In this document: positions 33,117-41,691 of the stretch, piece after piece | How the letters are laid out: each line of letters begins with the position of its first letter | Position numbering within the stretch: position 1 is the stretch's first letter | Assembly: GCA_022842065.1 (NCBI GenBank) | Contig: JALHQH010000052.1 | Span: 1 to 64,000, forward strand | DNA from: Caldilineaceae bacterium | GTDB lineage: Bacteria > Chloroflexota > Anaerolineae > Caldilineales > Caldilineaceae | Reading direction: 5' to 3' | Length of the DNA: 64,000 bases | The notes under the pieces: model-generated | Database searches by the model: none | What the model was told of the DNA's origin: nothing | What the model saw: only the letters and a program-made list of their open reading frames with translations | Program-made: the position numbers and the translations under genes

Positions 33117-34264
33117 TGAAAACGTACAAGTTTAAGCTGTACCGCTCCAAAAAGAATAAGCACCTGCACCAGCAGATCAACATCAGTGGGCTGATCTACA
33201 ACCATTGCATTGCCCTGCATCGCACATACTATCGCTTGTTCGGGACAAGCTTGAACGCGTATGCCTTGATGAAACACCTCACCAAACTGAAGAAGTTGCC
33301 CAAGTATAGCCATTGGAACTTGGTCGGATCGCAAGCTGCACAAGATATTGTGCAACGGATCGACAAAGCGTATAAGCTGTTCTTTGGCAATCTCAAACGC
33401 AAAATTCGTACCAGTCCTCCAGGCTTTAAGAAAGTCAAGAAGTATAGCAGCTTCACGCTGAAACAAGCTGGTTGGAAGCTGCTTGATGGCGGGGGCCCTA
33501 GGGGCGAGATTCGCATTCAGGGCATTGTCTACAAGTTCAGCAAATCCCGCGCTATTCCGGCAGACATCAAGACCGTCACGGTCAAACGCGATAGTCTTGG
33601 CAATCTCTATCTGTACTTCGTCGTTGAGGAAGAGAGCGACCCAAGCAACCGAATCCTGACAGGTAACAGCGCAGGCTTCGACTTTGGTCTGAAAGTCTTT
33701 CTCAAGTCGTCGTATGACAAGGACATTGAAAGCCCGCTGTACTATCGCGAGGCAATGGCTGAACTGAAGATCGCACAACAGCATCTTGCTCGCAAAGTTA
33801 AATTCTCTGGTGGCTGGAAGAAAGCCAAAGCGGTTGTCACGCGTATCTATCAGACGGTGGTCAATAAGCGCCGTGATTGGTTCTTCAAGCTTGCCCACGA
33901 CTTGACGGACAGGTACGATCAACTGTTCTTTGAAGACCTCGCCATGAACGGGATGCAACGTTTGTGGGGACGCAAGATAGGCGACCTCGCCCGTAGCGAG
34001 TTCATGGGCATCTTGACCTATGTTGCTTCCACGAAGGGCAAAGTTGTGCATCTGATCAACCGTTTCTATCCGTCATCTAAGACTTGTTCCGATTGCGGAT
34101 ATGTGTACAAAGAGTTGCAACTTTCAGAGCGCCGTTGGTCCTGCAAGGGTTGTGGGGTTATCCACGACCGCGACCTAAACGCTGCTCTGAACATTCATAG
34201 AGAAGGGGCGGCTTCTCTTGGGCTAGGCGATGTAAGACCGTCTTTGACGGCTATCGCTGCTTGA
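33116..34264 (+). CDS. tnpB: TnpB RNA-guided nuclease
   Basis: A 382-residue TnpB, the ancestor-type of Cas12. RuvC residues are all present: Asp189 in GFDFGLKV, Glu273 in FFEDLAMNGM and Asp353 in HDRDLNAALNI. The zinc finger has CSDC (324, 327) and CKGC (343, 346). It starts at GTG. By analogy with ISDra2, an omega RNA should come from the 3' part of the gene through the right end and guide cutting at sites next to TTAC. The frame and active site are complete, so it is probably functional. Confidence 0.93.
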   Translation: MKTYKFKLYRSKKNKHLHQQINISGLIYNHCIALHRTYYRLFGTSLNAYALMKHLTKLKKLPKYSHWNLVGSQAAQDIVQRIDKAYKLFFGNLKRKIRTSPPGFKKVKKYSSFTLKQAGWKLLDGGGPRGEIRIQGIVYKFSKSRAIPADIKTVTVKRDSLGNLYLYFVVEEESDPSNRILTGNSAGFDFGLKVFLKSSYDKDIESPLYYREAMAELKIAQQHLARKVKFSGGWKKAKAVVTRIYQTVVNKRRDWFFKLAHDLTDRYDQLFFEDLAMNGMQRLWGRKIGDLARSEFMGILTYVASTKGKVVHLINRFYPSSKTCSDCGYVYKELQLSERRWSCKGCGVIHDRDLNAALNIHREGAASLGLGDVRPSLTAIAA

Positions 34265-34269
34265 ATCCA

Positions 34270-34304
34270 GAATCCCACGTGCTTCAGCCGTGGGAGTACG
34301 TCAA
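34270..34304 (+). repeat. IS right-end guide, hairpin and TCAA cleavage site
   Basis: GAAT, then cccacg-(9 nt)-cgtggg, then gagtacg and TCAA. It mirrors the left end and probably forms the scaffold end of the TnpB guide RNA. Confidence 0.85.
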
Positions 34305-37300
34305 AGGGTCGATGTTGTATCAGCCGGCGGTTGCTCAATGGCACCTAATTTTTTGAGCACGGCGCGTTTTGCCGGCGTCAAGCCGCTGGTATTGTAAAGA
34401 TTCATGCCGCTGTAGGGGCCAGGTGGCTGGAGTAACTGCGCCGCATGCGCATCGCCATCGAGTGGCCATAGCCTGATCGTCTGATCGGCGCTGCCACTAA
34501 TGAGCAACCCGCCGGTCGCATCAAAGATGAGTGCACTGACCAGCCCCTGGTGCCCAGACCAGCGCCGACATGGTGTGCCTGTCGGCAACGACCAAAGGCG
34601 AATCTGTTGATCGCCCCCACTGGAGGCTAGATAGCGTCCGTCTGGGCTGAAGGCTAGGGCATAGATGGAACTCTCATGCCCTTGAACGCTGGCGACGAGA
34701 CGACGCTCGCTCACATGCCAGATCTGGATGCTCTTCTCCGTGCCGCCGCTTGCGAGCAGTTGACTATCGGGGCTAAAGGCAAGGGTGAAAAGTGCACTAT
34801 TGTTGGTGGTGATCTCCCAAGCGGCTTGGCGGGCACCCTGCTGGGTGGGACTGACCAAATCGTTGACCTGATGTAATCGCAGCAGCCCGCCATCATCTGC
34901 GCTGGCAAGATATTTGCCATCGGGGCTAAAGGCCAGTGCATTGACCATTTTCCTGTGGGCGCGCAACTGGGAGATACAGTCGTTGCTCTGCAGATCCCAC
35001 AGGCGGATGGAATTGTCCGCACCACTCGTCGCCAGCCAACGGCCATCCGGGCTGAAGGTGATGGCCAATATTGCTCCCGTATGCCCGCGTAGCAGCTGAT
35101 GATTGTGCCACTGCCCTGCGGTTGGCTGCCAGAGCCTGATCTGATCGTCATCGCCGCCACTGGCCAACAGTGCCCCGCTTGGGTGAAAGGCAACGGCGCG
35201 CACTGTGCCTACATGACCGTGTAACGTTTGGTGCGGCTGTTTTGCCCAGGTTGGGTACCAAGAGGTTGGCTGACCGTGGTCGTAGCGATTATCTTGCGCA
35301 CCGTTATCTCGCGCACCGTGCGTCCAAAGGTGAACCACATGGTTGGCGTTGCCATTGGCCAATATTTTCCTATCTGGACTGATGGCAAGGGCACTAATCG
35401 CATTTTTATAACCCTGGATGGTGTAAAGCGCACGTCCTTGCGTCGTATCCCACAGGCGAATCGTCTGATCATTACCCCCACTGGCTAGTGTAACGCCATC
35501 GGGGTGGAAAGCCAGCGTACGCACCGCATCCAGATGGCCATTGATCGAATAGCATAACTGCATGGTGGTCAGATCCCAAAAGCGAATGAGCTGGTCGGCT
35601 CCACTGGCGGCTAACAAATTCCCATGCGGGCTGGCCGCTAATGCCAACACTTCATCATTGGCATCTGCCAGCGTAGTCTGTAATTCTCCCGTGTCAAGCG
35701 ACCAAAGGCGGACGGTGTGATCCCGGCTACCGCTAATGAGCCAAGTGATCCCTGTTACCGGCATCGTGTGAAAGAGCAGCGTAATAATCGCTTCGGTATG
35801 TCCAACACAGTGGTGGCGTACCTTTTGGGTGGCCAAGTCCCAAAGCTGTACCGTTCGATCTTGGCCGGCACTGGCTAACCAGCTGCCGGTGGCGTCAATG
35901 GCCAGCGCAAATACTACCCCAGCATTACCATGCAACGTACTCAGCAGGGTTCCGGTTTTGACTTGCCAGAGCCGGATCGTTTGATCCGCACTGCCGGTGG
36001 CTAACTGTTGGCTGTCTGGCGTAAAGGCCAAAGTAAAAATAGTCTCGGTATGACCGCGCAACTCGTTGTGGGCGGTGAGCATCCAAACGCTATCGGTTGA
36101 CTGCATTTGCAGTTCGTCAACCGGCCACAAGCGCACGATCTGGTCGGCACCACCGCTGGCCAGATAGTGACCATCGGCGCTAAACGCAAGCGCCCAAATC
36201 CAGCGGCCGTTGCCCTGGCCAATGCCAATTAACTGATGATCCGCCACATTCCAAAAATAGATGTTGCCATCGGTTGTGGCGGCTGCGAGCAGCTTGCCAT
36301 CCGGACTGAAGGCTAGCGCCAACGCACCGTTGAAGCTCTCGATAAAGATACTATTTGTCAGATCGGCACCCGTAAAATTGGCCTGCTGTAACTGGGTTTG
36401 GCGCAGATCGGCATTCCAAACTGCCAGCTGTGAAAAATTTAAATGCGCTAGGCTGAGGTTGAGTTGGCGAAAAAGATGAAGCAGATTGGCCCCAGCATAA
36501 CTCGCCATCTGGTCAGCGTGATGACGGATTTCGTTTAGGATTTGGGTTAAATGGGTCGCTGTTTGCTGACGCCAGCGTGATTGTAGCCGCTGGGCAATAG
36601 GCTGCGCGAGGAGTCGCCATCGGACTTCGCGTAGATACTCTTTGCTTTGCGCTTTACATATGGCATAACGATTGAACCAGTCCAAATGACCGCTAAACAG
36701 TTCGTCACAGAACGTTTCGACGAGCCGGTCGGTCAGATATTCGATCCAAAAATTGGGCAACGCCAGCCGGATCGGTGGTTGCTGACCGCGCCCTGGTTCT
36801 TCGATTTCAAGCAGGGCCCGGCGCTGTAATGCACGCAGGGCTTCGAGAAAATTACGCCGCAACGGCTGGATAGTAAAGTTATCCCAAATGACATGGGGGG
36901 CAACCGCTTCGCGTTCAATAGCTAGCCAAACAAGAATTTCGGCCTCCAAGGGAGAGAGTCGTTGAAACTGTTGATCGAGTAAGTGGCGAATGCCATCAAA
37001 GATGAGCGCATCATTTTGGATAAAAGTAACCAGGCTGCCACCAAAGAGATTTTGCACAGTTTGGGCGGCCAGTTTTAACGCCAGTGGATTACCGGAATAA
37101 CGGTTGACGAGGGTAGTAAGGGTGGTGCGGTCACTATCAATGGACAACTTTTGCAGCAGGTGCATAGCGTCAGTCGGCGGCAGCCCACTGAGGTGTAGGG
37201 TGGCGACGGTCGCATTACTTTCCAGTTGTTCAGAGCTGAGTGGCAGTTCACGGCTGGTCAGCAGCAAACAACTCTGGTGGGCATAGGTCGCCATGCGCTG

Positions 37301-38638
37301 CAGGAGTTGGGCATAGGCTTCATATCCGGCGCGATAAAGCCCGGCCCGCTCATCCCCATCTAAAATACTTTCAAAGTTATCCAGAATCAGTAGATAGCGG
37401 CCGCGTTGTAACTGGTCAAGCAGCAGTTGTAATTGTTGCTCGAGGCTTAAGGGTTGATAGTCGGCTGTCGGGTCCAGCAAGGTTTTGAGCCAGGAGTTTA
37501 ATAATTCGTTTAGCGGGGGGGCATTGCGCAGGGAGCGCCAGAGAATGCGCTGGAAAAGCGGCGCACTGATCGGTTCAGATTGTTCGGCCTGGGCTAGCGG
37601 TTGATCGAGGGCTAATGGCTCTTTGCTCGTTAATTGAAAGACAAGGGCCGCGGCCAGGGTTGTCTTGCCTTGGCCTCCTGTCCCTAAAATGGTGATCAAA
37701 CGCATCTGTCGGTCTGTTAAAAATTGGGTGAGCTGGGCTAGCTCTTGTGCTCTGCCTAGAAAGAGCGCTTGGCGAAAGAGATCGCCATCATCGAATTGGA
37801 GGTCAGTTTGAAGCGTGGCAGGCCTGGCGGGCTCCATCGTGCCGCCGACTGTTGGCATGGGGAAAGCTACGGCGGGAAGCAAAGCGGGCGTGGAGGTTGT
37901 AGGTACCGTTGGCCAGCCACTACGAATGCGGGTTAGCAGGGTCTGAGTTTCACGGGAGGGGGCTACGCCCATTTCTGTGGCCAGGAGCTGTTGACATTGC
38001 TCATACTGGGCAATGGCCGCATTGTACTGGCCACAGGCCGCCAGCATGCGGATCCGCTGGCGATGCGCAGCTTCGTCGTAGGCATCCAAGGTGAGCAGGC
38101 GTTGGGTGATTTCCAGGCCGGCGTTCCACTGCTCAGCTTCTAGATAACGGGCGGCCAGCAACTGCATGGCGCGGGCGGCCAGCATCCGTAGATGTTCACG
38201 TTCGAAGCGTAACCACTCTTCATAGCTCTCTTCGGCATGGATGGCGAAACCGGCCAGTAGATCGCCTTGGTAGAGATCGACTGCCGCTTGTAGTTCGTTG
38301 GTTGTGACCCGTTCCGGCGAGGAGACTAAGGTGTTGCGAAAGCTCTCAACATCCAAGAAGTAGGGCTGGTTGCGATTAAAGGCCAAGATTTGGCGATCGG
38401 CGTACAGATAATCATCGAGCCGCCGGCGTAGACCATAGAGCGCGTCGCGCAGATTTTTGCGTGCGCTTTCTTCAGTGGCATCAGGCCAGAGCAAACTCGC
38501 TAACGCGTAGCGACTATGGGGCTTCCCCGTCAGCGCCAGGTAGTAGAGCAATGCTTCTGTTTTATTGGTCACAAAGTGAATTGCTTGCTCCCCTGCTAAA
38601 AAGACCTGGGGTGAGCCAAAAAGAATTAACTTCAACAT
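34301..38638 (-). CDS. Giant SARP/BTAD-NTPase-WD40 regulator
   Basis: A 1445-residue protein. Residues ~1-100 are a SARP/OmpR-like DNA-binding domain, ~110-240 a BTAD helical domain (AVDLYQGDLLAG, EEWLRFEREHLR). An NB-ARC-like NTPase follows with Walker A GTGGQGKT (319-326) and Walker B YLLILDNFES. A winged region and a short pentapeptide-like stretch (NLSLAHLNFSQLAV, QANFTGADLTNSIF) lead to 14 WD40 repeats from ~770, e.g. LAFSPDGRYLASSGGDQQIR, enough for two seven-bladed propellers. This is STAND architecture: the propellers sense a ligand or partner and gate the NTPase and DNA-binding part. The IS right end supplies its stop codon. Targets are unknown. Confidence 0.9.
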   Translation of the reverse strand: MLKLILFGSPQVFLAGEQAIHFVTNKTEALLYYLALTGKPHSRYALASLLWPDATEESARKNLRDALYGLRRRLDDYLYADRQILAFNRNQPYFLDVESFRNTLVSSPERVTTNELQAAVDLYQGDLLAGFAIHAEESYEEWLRFEREHLRMLAARAMQLLAARYLEAEQWNAGLEITQRLLTLDAYDEAAHRQRIRMLAACGQYNAAIAQYEQCQQLLATEMGVAPSRETQTLLTRIRSGWPTVPTTSTPALLPAVAFPMPTVGGTMEPARPATLQTDLQFDDGDLFRQALFLGRAQELAQLTQFLTDRQMRLITILGTGGQGKTTLAAALVFQLTSKEPLALDQPLAQAEQSEPISAPLFQRILWRSLRNAPPLNELLNSWLKTLLDPTADYQPLSLEQQLQLLLDQLQRGRYLLILDNFESILDGDERAGLYRAGYEAYAQLLQRMATYAHQSCLLLTSRELPLSSEQLESNATVATLHLSGLPPTDAMHLLQKLSIDSDRTTLTTLVNRYSGNPLALKLAAQTVQNLFGGSLVTFIQNDALIFDGIRHLLDQQFQRLSPLEAEILVWLAIEREAVAPHVIWDNFTIQPLRRNFLEALRALQRRALLEIEEPGRGQQPPIRLALPNFWIEYLTDRLVETFCDELFSGHLDWFNRYAICKAQSKEYLREVRWRLLAQPIAQRLQSRWRQQTATHLTQILNEIRHHADQMASYAGANLLHLFRQLNLSLAHLNFSQLAVWNADLRQTQLQQANFTGADLTNSIFIESFNGALALAFSPDGKLLAAATTDGNIYFWNVADHQLIGIGQGNGRWIWALAFSADGHYLASGGADQIVRLWPVDELQMQSTDSVWMLTAHNELRGHTETIFTLAFTPDSQQLATGSADQTIRLWQVKTGTLLSTLHGNAGVVFALAIDATGSWLASAGQDRTVQLWDLATQKVRHHCVGHTEAIITLLFHTMPVTGITWLISGSRDHTVRLWSLDTGELQTTLADANDEVLALAASPHGNLLAASGADQLIRFWDLTTMQLCYSINGHLDAVRTLAFHPDGVTLASGGNDQTIRLWDTTQGRALYTIQGYKNAISALAISPDRKILANGNANHVVHLWTHGARDNGAQDNRYDHGQPTSWYPTWAKQPHQTLHGHVGTVRAVAFHPSGALLASGGDDDQIRLWQPTAGQWHNHQLLRGHTGAILAITFSPDGRWLATSGADNSIRLWDLQSNDCISQLRAHRKMVNALAFSPDGKYLASADDGGLLRLHQVNDLVSPTQQGARQAAWEITTNNSALFTLAFSPDSQLLASGGTEKSIQIWHVSERRLVASVQGHESSIYALAFSPDGRYLASSGGDQQIRLWSLPTGTPCRRWSGHQGLVSALIFDATGGLLISGSADQTIRLWPLDGDAHAAQLLQPPGPYSGMNLYNTSGLTPAKRAVLKKLGAIEQPPADTTSTL

Positions 38639-39180
38639 GAAAAATGCAAAACCATTCGATTAAATTGTGCTATTTTGAAAATATTTATGTCTTTCATGCC
38701 TATCCGATTGATGGGTAGGATTAAAAATATAGGTTTTCAATTTATGCCGACGATAGCTCTAATAACTGCTACAGTACGCTGTAAATAAATCCACAGTGGT
38801 GCTATGCCTGACCAGTCCGTGGCTGGCTAGGCATAGGTTAGCGATTGGTTTAGTGGTGCTGCGTTGAGCTAGCTAAATTTTACTAGTTCAACTAAAAAAT
38901 AGATCGGTTTTTAAACGACCTATAGGAAAGTAGAACATTGTTTACATAAATTAGATGTATCGACGCTATTTCGACGATGATGTAGTATTTTTTTCTGCGT
39001 TATCAAAATTCTCTTATGGTAGATAACCTTATGATGGATAACAGTGTCGCAATGTGTGTCTAATCGATACTTGAGTAGCAACATAGGAGATTATCGGTTC
39101 ATCAAAATTATCCTAATTCTTTTTGCAATGACTAAGCCGAATAATTAATAAAACAGTAACATATTTGGGAACGAATTCCG
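38639..39180. other. 542-bp AT-rich divergent region
   Basis: Between the giant regulator and a TetR gene. No gene. Markedly AT-rich after 38880. It contains the hairpin at 38802-38836. Promoters for both flanks are expected but I cannot place boxes with confidence. Confidence 0.5.
38802..38836. repeat. CCAGTCCGTG-CTGG dispersed palindrome, copy 1
   Basis: ctatgcctgaccag pairs with ctggctaggcatag with two mismatches, loop tccgtgg. The core ccagtccgtg-ctgg recurs at 54613-54629. Confidence 0.6.
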
Positions 39181-39861
39181 ATGAATGAATCAACACAGCG
39201 CCGTCGCTATGTCGAGACGCGGCAGGAAATTGTACGAGCAGCTTACAACATTATTCGCTCCAATGGCGTTGATGGACTATCCATGCGCGCCATCGCACGC
39301 GCCGTTCATATGAGTCCAGCCAATCTTTACGAGTATTTTGCCAATAAAGATGAAATTGTGCATTCCGTCTTTGCCAAAACGGTTGCTGCGCTTGAAGCAC
39401 AAGTGCGACAAATCGATAAGAGCTTGCCGCCCCAAGAGTATTTGATGGCGCTCTGTTTAGGCTATCTCGATTTTGCCTACAAAGAGCAAGACCAGATGTT
39501 AGTCATGTGTGATACTGTGCAAGCCACCACCCGGATGCGTTTAGCCGGCCATAGCAATGGTGGGGGGACAAAACCGCTAACTTCAAATACAAAAGGCCTC
39601 TTTGATCTTTTCTTGGCTGGCGTCGAACGTTACTTGCATCTGAAAGCAATTACGCCACCAGCCTATTTGGCACCTGAAGATATTGCGCATACGCTTCTTT
39701 CCATGGTCTATGGCTTTGTGACGGTGACATCGCATGAACTTAGGCCGATCTCCCATACCGCGATGCGTTCAGCAATTCAGACCTTTCTCAATGGACTTCA
39801 CACTGTACCGCCAGCAATGGTGGTAAAAGAAAATTTCCATTCTATCGCCGGCAGATACTAA
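39181..39861 (+). CDS. TetR/AcrR-family regulator with WHG-like C-terminal domain
   Basis: A 226-residue TetR regulator. HTH: RQEIVRAAYNIIRSNGVDGL, SMRAIARAVHMSPANLYEYF, ANKDEIVHSVFAK. The C-terminal part (YLMALCLGYLDFAYKEQDQM, LAPEDIAHTLLSMVYGFVTV) fits the WHG group. It diverges from the giant SARP-WD40 gene. No obvious target operon lies next to it, and no clear operator palindrome was found. Confidence 0.85.
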   Translation: MNESTQRRRYVETRQEIVRAAYNIIRSNGVDGLSMRAIARAVHMSPANLYEYFANKDEIVHSVFAKTVAALEAQVRQIDKSLPPQEYLMALCLGYLDFAYKEQDQMLVMCDTVQATTRMRLAGHSNGGGTKPLTSNTKGLFDLFLAGVERYLHLKAITPPAYLAPEDIAHTLLSMVYGFVTVTSHELRPISHTAMRSAIQTFLNGLHTVPPAMVVKENFHSIAGRY

Positions 39862-40277
39862 TATAGCTGGCCCATTGAGAACGAATTACACGAGAAAATT
39901 AGTAAAACTGGGCAAAGTGTATGCTTCAATGGCTGCTAAGTCTAATCAAAAATAGGCAAATTGGCGGAGCATATAATCGACGTTGCGTCGTCTCCTTATG
40001 ATTAAGATGATTTATGATTAAGATGATTTGCGTAAGGCTTGTTGTCTACATTTGTGGTGATATCCCCTGTTCTCTACCTGCTAATTGCACAACTGCGCTT
40101 ACTCCAGTCGCAACCGGCCGCCGTACGCACGCGCTGCTGATTTGGCTTCCCGTAACGGTTTTTCTATCGTTGTGAGCAGTAATAGCTTACAGGGTCACTT
40201 GTTTGCGCCGAAGTACAGCAGCAATCTCACTTATTGTACCTGATCCCCCACTATCAGTACAGAAAGTCATTTGAATA
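39862..40277. other. 416-bp intergenic region with a 16-bp tandem duplication
   Basis: No gene. atgattaagatgattt is repeated at 39998-40013 and 40014-40029. Otherwise nothing recognised; the promoter of the receiver-domain gene should lie here. Confidence 0.5.
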
Positions 40278-40772
40278 ATGTTAACAGGAACCCAAACCAC
40301 CCACCATCAGCCCAGCTTGGCGGGCTATCACGAGCCTGGCGATGCGCTGCGGCTCGGTGTATGGCCGCGCAAAGGCAGCGGGCAATCACTCATTCTAATT
40401 GTCGAGGATGATCCAGGCCTGCGGATGTTGCTCGAAAAGTCACTGCAAAACAATAACCGACGGATTATCAATGCCGGCAATGGGCAAGAAGGGCTGCTGC
40501 TCTTTGCCAATCAGCCGGTCGATCTGGTGATTTTGGATGCGATGATGCCGTTAATGGATGGCTTTGAAACGTGTGGGGAACTACGCAAAGTATCCGACGT
40601 CCCGATTGTGATGTTGAGCGGTGTCAGTTCGGTCGCGGCTGAGGCCCGTGCGCTCCGCCAAGGTGTTGATGTCTTTCTACATAAACCGGTGACGTTGGCC
40701 AAACTGCAACTTTGTGTGCAATCATTGTTAACCAAACCGCGTACGCTCGGTCTGCACCCTTTTCCATTCTGA
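40278..40772 (+). CDS. Stand-alone response-regulator receiver protein
   Basis: A 164-residue protein with a ~40-residue N-terminal extension and a CheY-like receiver. Key residues: acidic pair in LIVEDDPG, phospho-acceptor Asp in VILDAMMPLMDG, Ser in VMLSGVSS and Lys in FLHKPVTL. There is no output domain, so it must signal through a partner; no histidine kinase gene is nearby. Confidence 0.9.
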   Translation: MLTGTQTTHHQPSLAGYHEPGDALRLGVWPRKGSGQSLILIVEDDPGLRMLLEKSLQNNNRRIINAGNGQEGLLLFANQPVDLVILDAMMPLMDGFETCGELRKVSDVPIVMLSGVSSVAAEARALRQGVDVFLHKPVTLAKLQLCVQSLLTKPRTLGLHPFPF

Positions 40773-41116
40773 TCAGGTTGAAAACTGCGCTGTTTTTTGC
40801 ACGCAGCTAGGCACAGAGTTTAACGTTTTCGTACTACTTACCATGCCCTTCATCACTAGAGATGCGGGGCATCTTTATATTAGCCGTCGGCTTGCGCTGC
40901 CGATTTACATACCACACAACAAATTCATGGTTGACAAACTATCTTGCTAGTGATAAAATACCGAATTAGATTCGGAAATTGAATTAGTTTTTGTCTGTTG
41001 GACGTCAGATGCAGCATCTCCATAGAGGAACTGCTCGCTCATCTGGCGTAAATTTTTATCTGGTTCCGAACAAAATTCGGAAAACGCATGTTGTTTTTAA
41101 CGAGAGGGAATAAACT
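40773..41116 (+). promoter_or_regulatory. Promoter and structured leader of the DUF2214 gene
   Basis: TTGACA (40931-40936), a 17-bp spacer and TAAAAT (40954-40959) form a good promoter. Just past it, ccgaat-tag-attcgg (40961-40975) and later ttccgaa-caaaa-ttcggaa (41064-41082) are related palindromes, possible operators. Between them acgtcagatg (41002-41011) pairs with catctggcgt (41040-41049), followed by AAATTTTTAT, which resembles an attenuator. Confidence 0.6.
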
Positions 41117-41569
41117 ATGCTCTGGTTGGATGCGCTGCTTGCCTATTTACACTTTGTCTCGATCATTGCCACCATTTCTACTGTAGCAATTGAAGCTGTG
41201 CTTTGCCGCCGTGGTCTGGATGTGACCTGGATCGCACGCTTGGGACGGATCGATCTGTTCTATCTGATCACAGCGGCCCTGGCCCTAACGACTGGGCTTC
41301 TACGCCTCTTCTTTGGCACCAAGGGGTCGGCCTTCTATGTCGATAACCCCGTCTTCTGGGTCAAAATCGGGCTGTTTATTCTAGTCGGCCTGATCTCGAT
41401 TATACCGACGATACGCTTTATCCGCTGGGGACGCACCCTGCGCACCACTGGTGGCCTGGTGAGCGAGGGCGAAGTAAAGGCAACGTTGCCGATTATCTAT
41501 CTCGAACTCTTACTGCTGGCATTGATCCCAATGGCGGCCACCCTAATGGCTCGCGGCTTTGGCTATTGA
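41117..41569 (+). CDS. DUF2214 family membrane protein
   Basis: A 150-residue protein with four membrane helices: ALLAYLHFVSIIATISTVAI, LFYLITAALALTTGLLRLFF, FWVKIGLFILVGLISIIPTI and LPIIYLELLLLALIPMAATL. The conserved DUF2214 features are HF near the first helix, FGTKGSAFYVDNPVFWVKIG and the IRWGR loop. Function unknown. It has a strong promoter with a palindrome at the start of transcription. Confidence 0.8.
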   Translation: MLWLDALLAYLHFVSIIATISTVAIEAVLCRRGLDVTWIARLGRIDLFYLITAALALTTGLLRLFFGTKGSAFYVDNPVFWVKIGLFILVGLISIIPTIRFIRWGRTLRTTGGLVSEGEVKATLPIIYLELLLLALIPMAATLMARGFGY

Positions 41570-41691
41570 GTGCGCCGTTTAACGCTAGGATGGGTTGGTG
41601 GGTATTCGGCTATTGCGGACAAGATGCACGCAGCGACATGGCTATGCTATAATAGCCGCTCTAATCATCACTGTTGCGAAAGGATTGCGCT

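Larger units (their letters stand above)
32562..34304 (+). mobile_element. IS608-like IS200/IS605-family insertion sequence (tnpA+tnpB)
   Basis: A complete 1743-bp element. The left flank ends in TTAC (32558-32561), the IS608 target. The left hairpin at 32581-32601 is directly preceded by guide AAAG (32577-32580). The right hairpin at 34274-34294 is preceded by guide GAAT (34270-34273), and the element ends in TCAA (34301-34304). These four words match IS608. No target duplication is expected for this family. Both genes are intact. It sits in the stop codon of the giant WD40 regulator. Confidence 0.9.

Noticed and set aside
33113..34051. 312-codon minus-strand frame opposite tnpB
   Set aside because: Shadow of the TnpB frame; TnpB motifs are complete on the plus strand.
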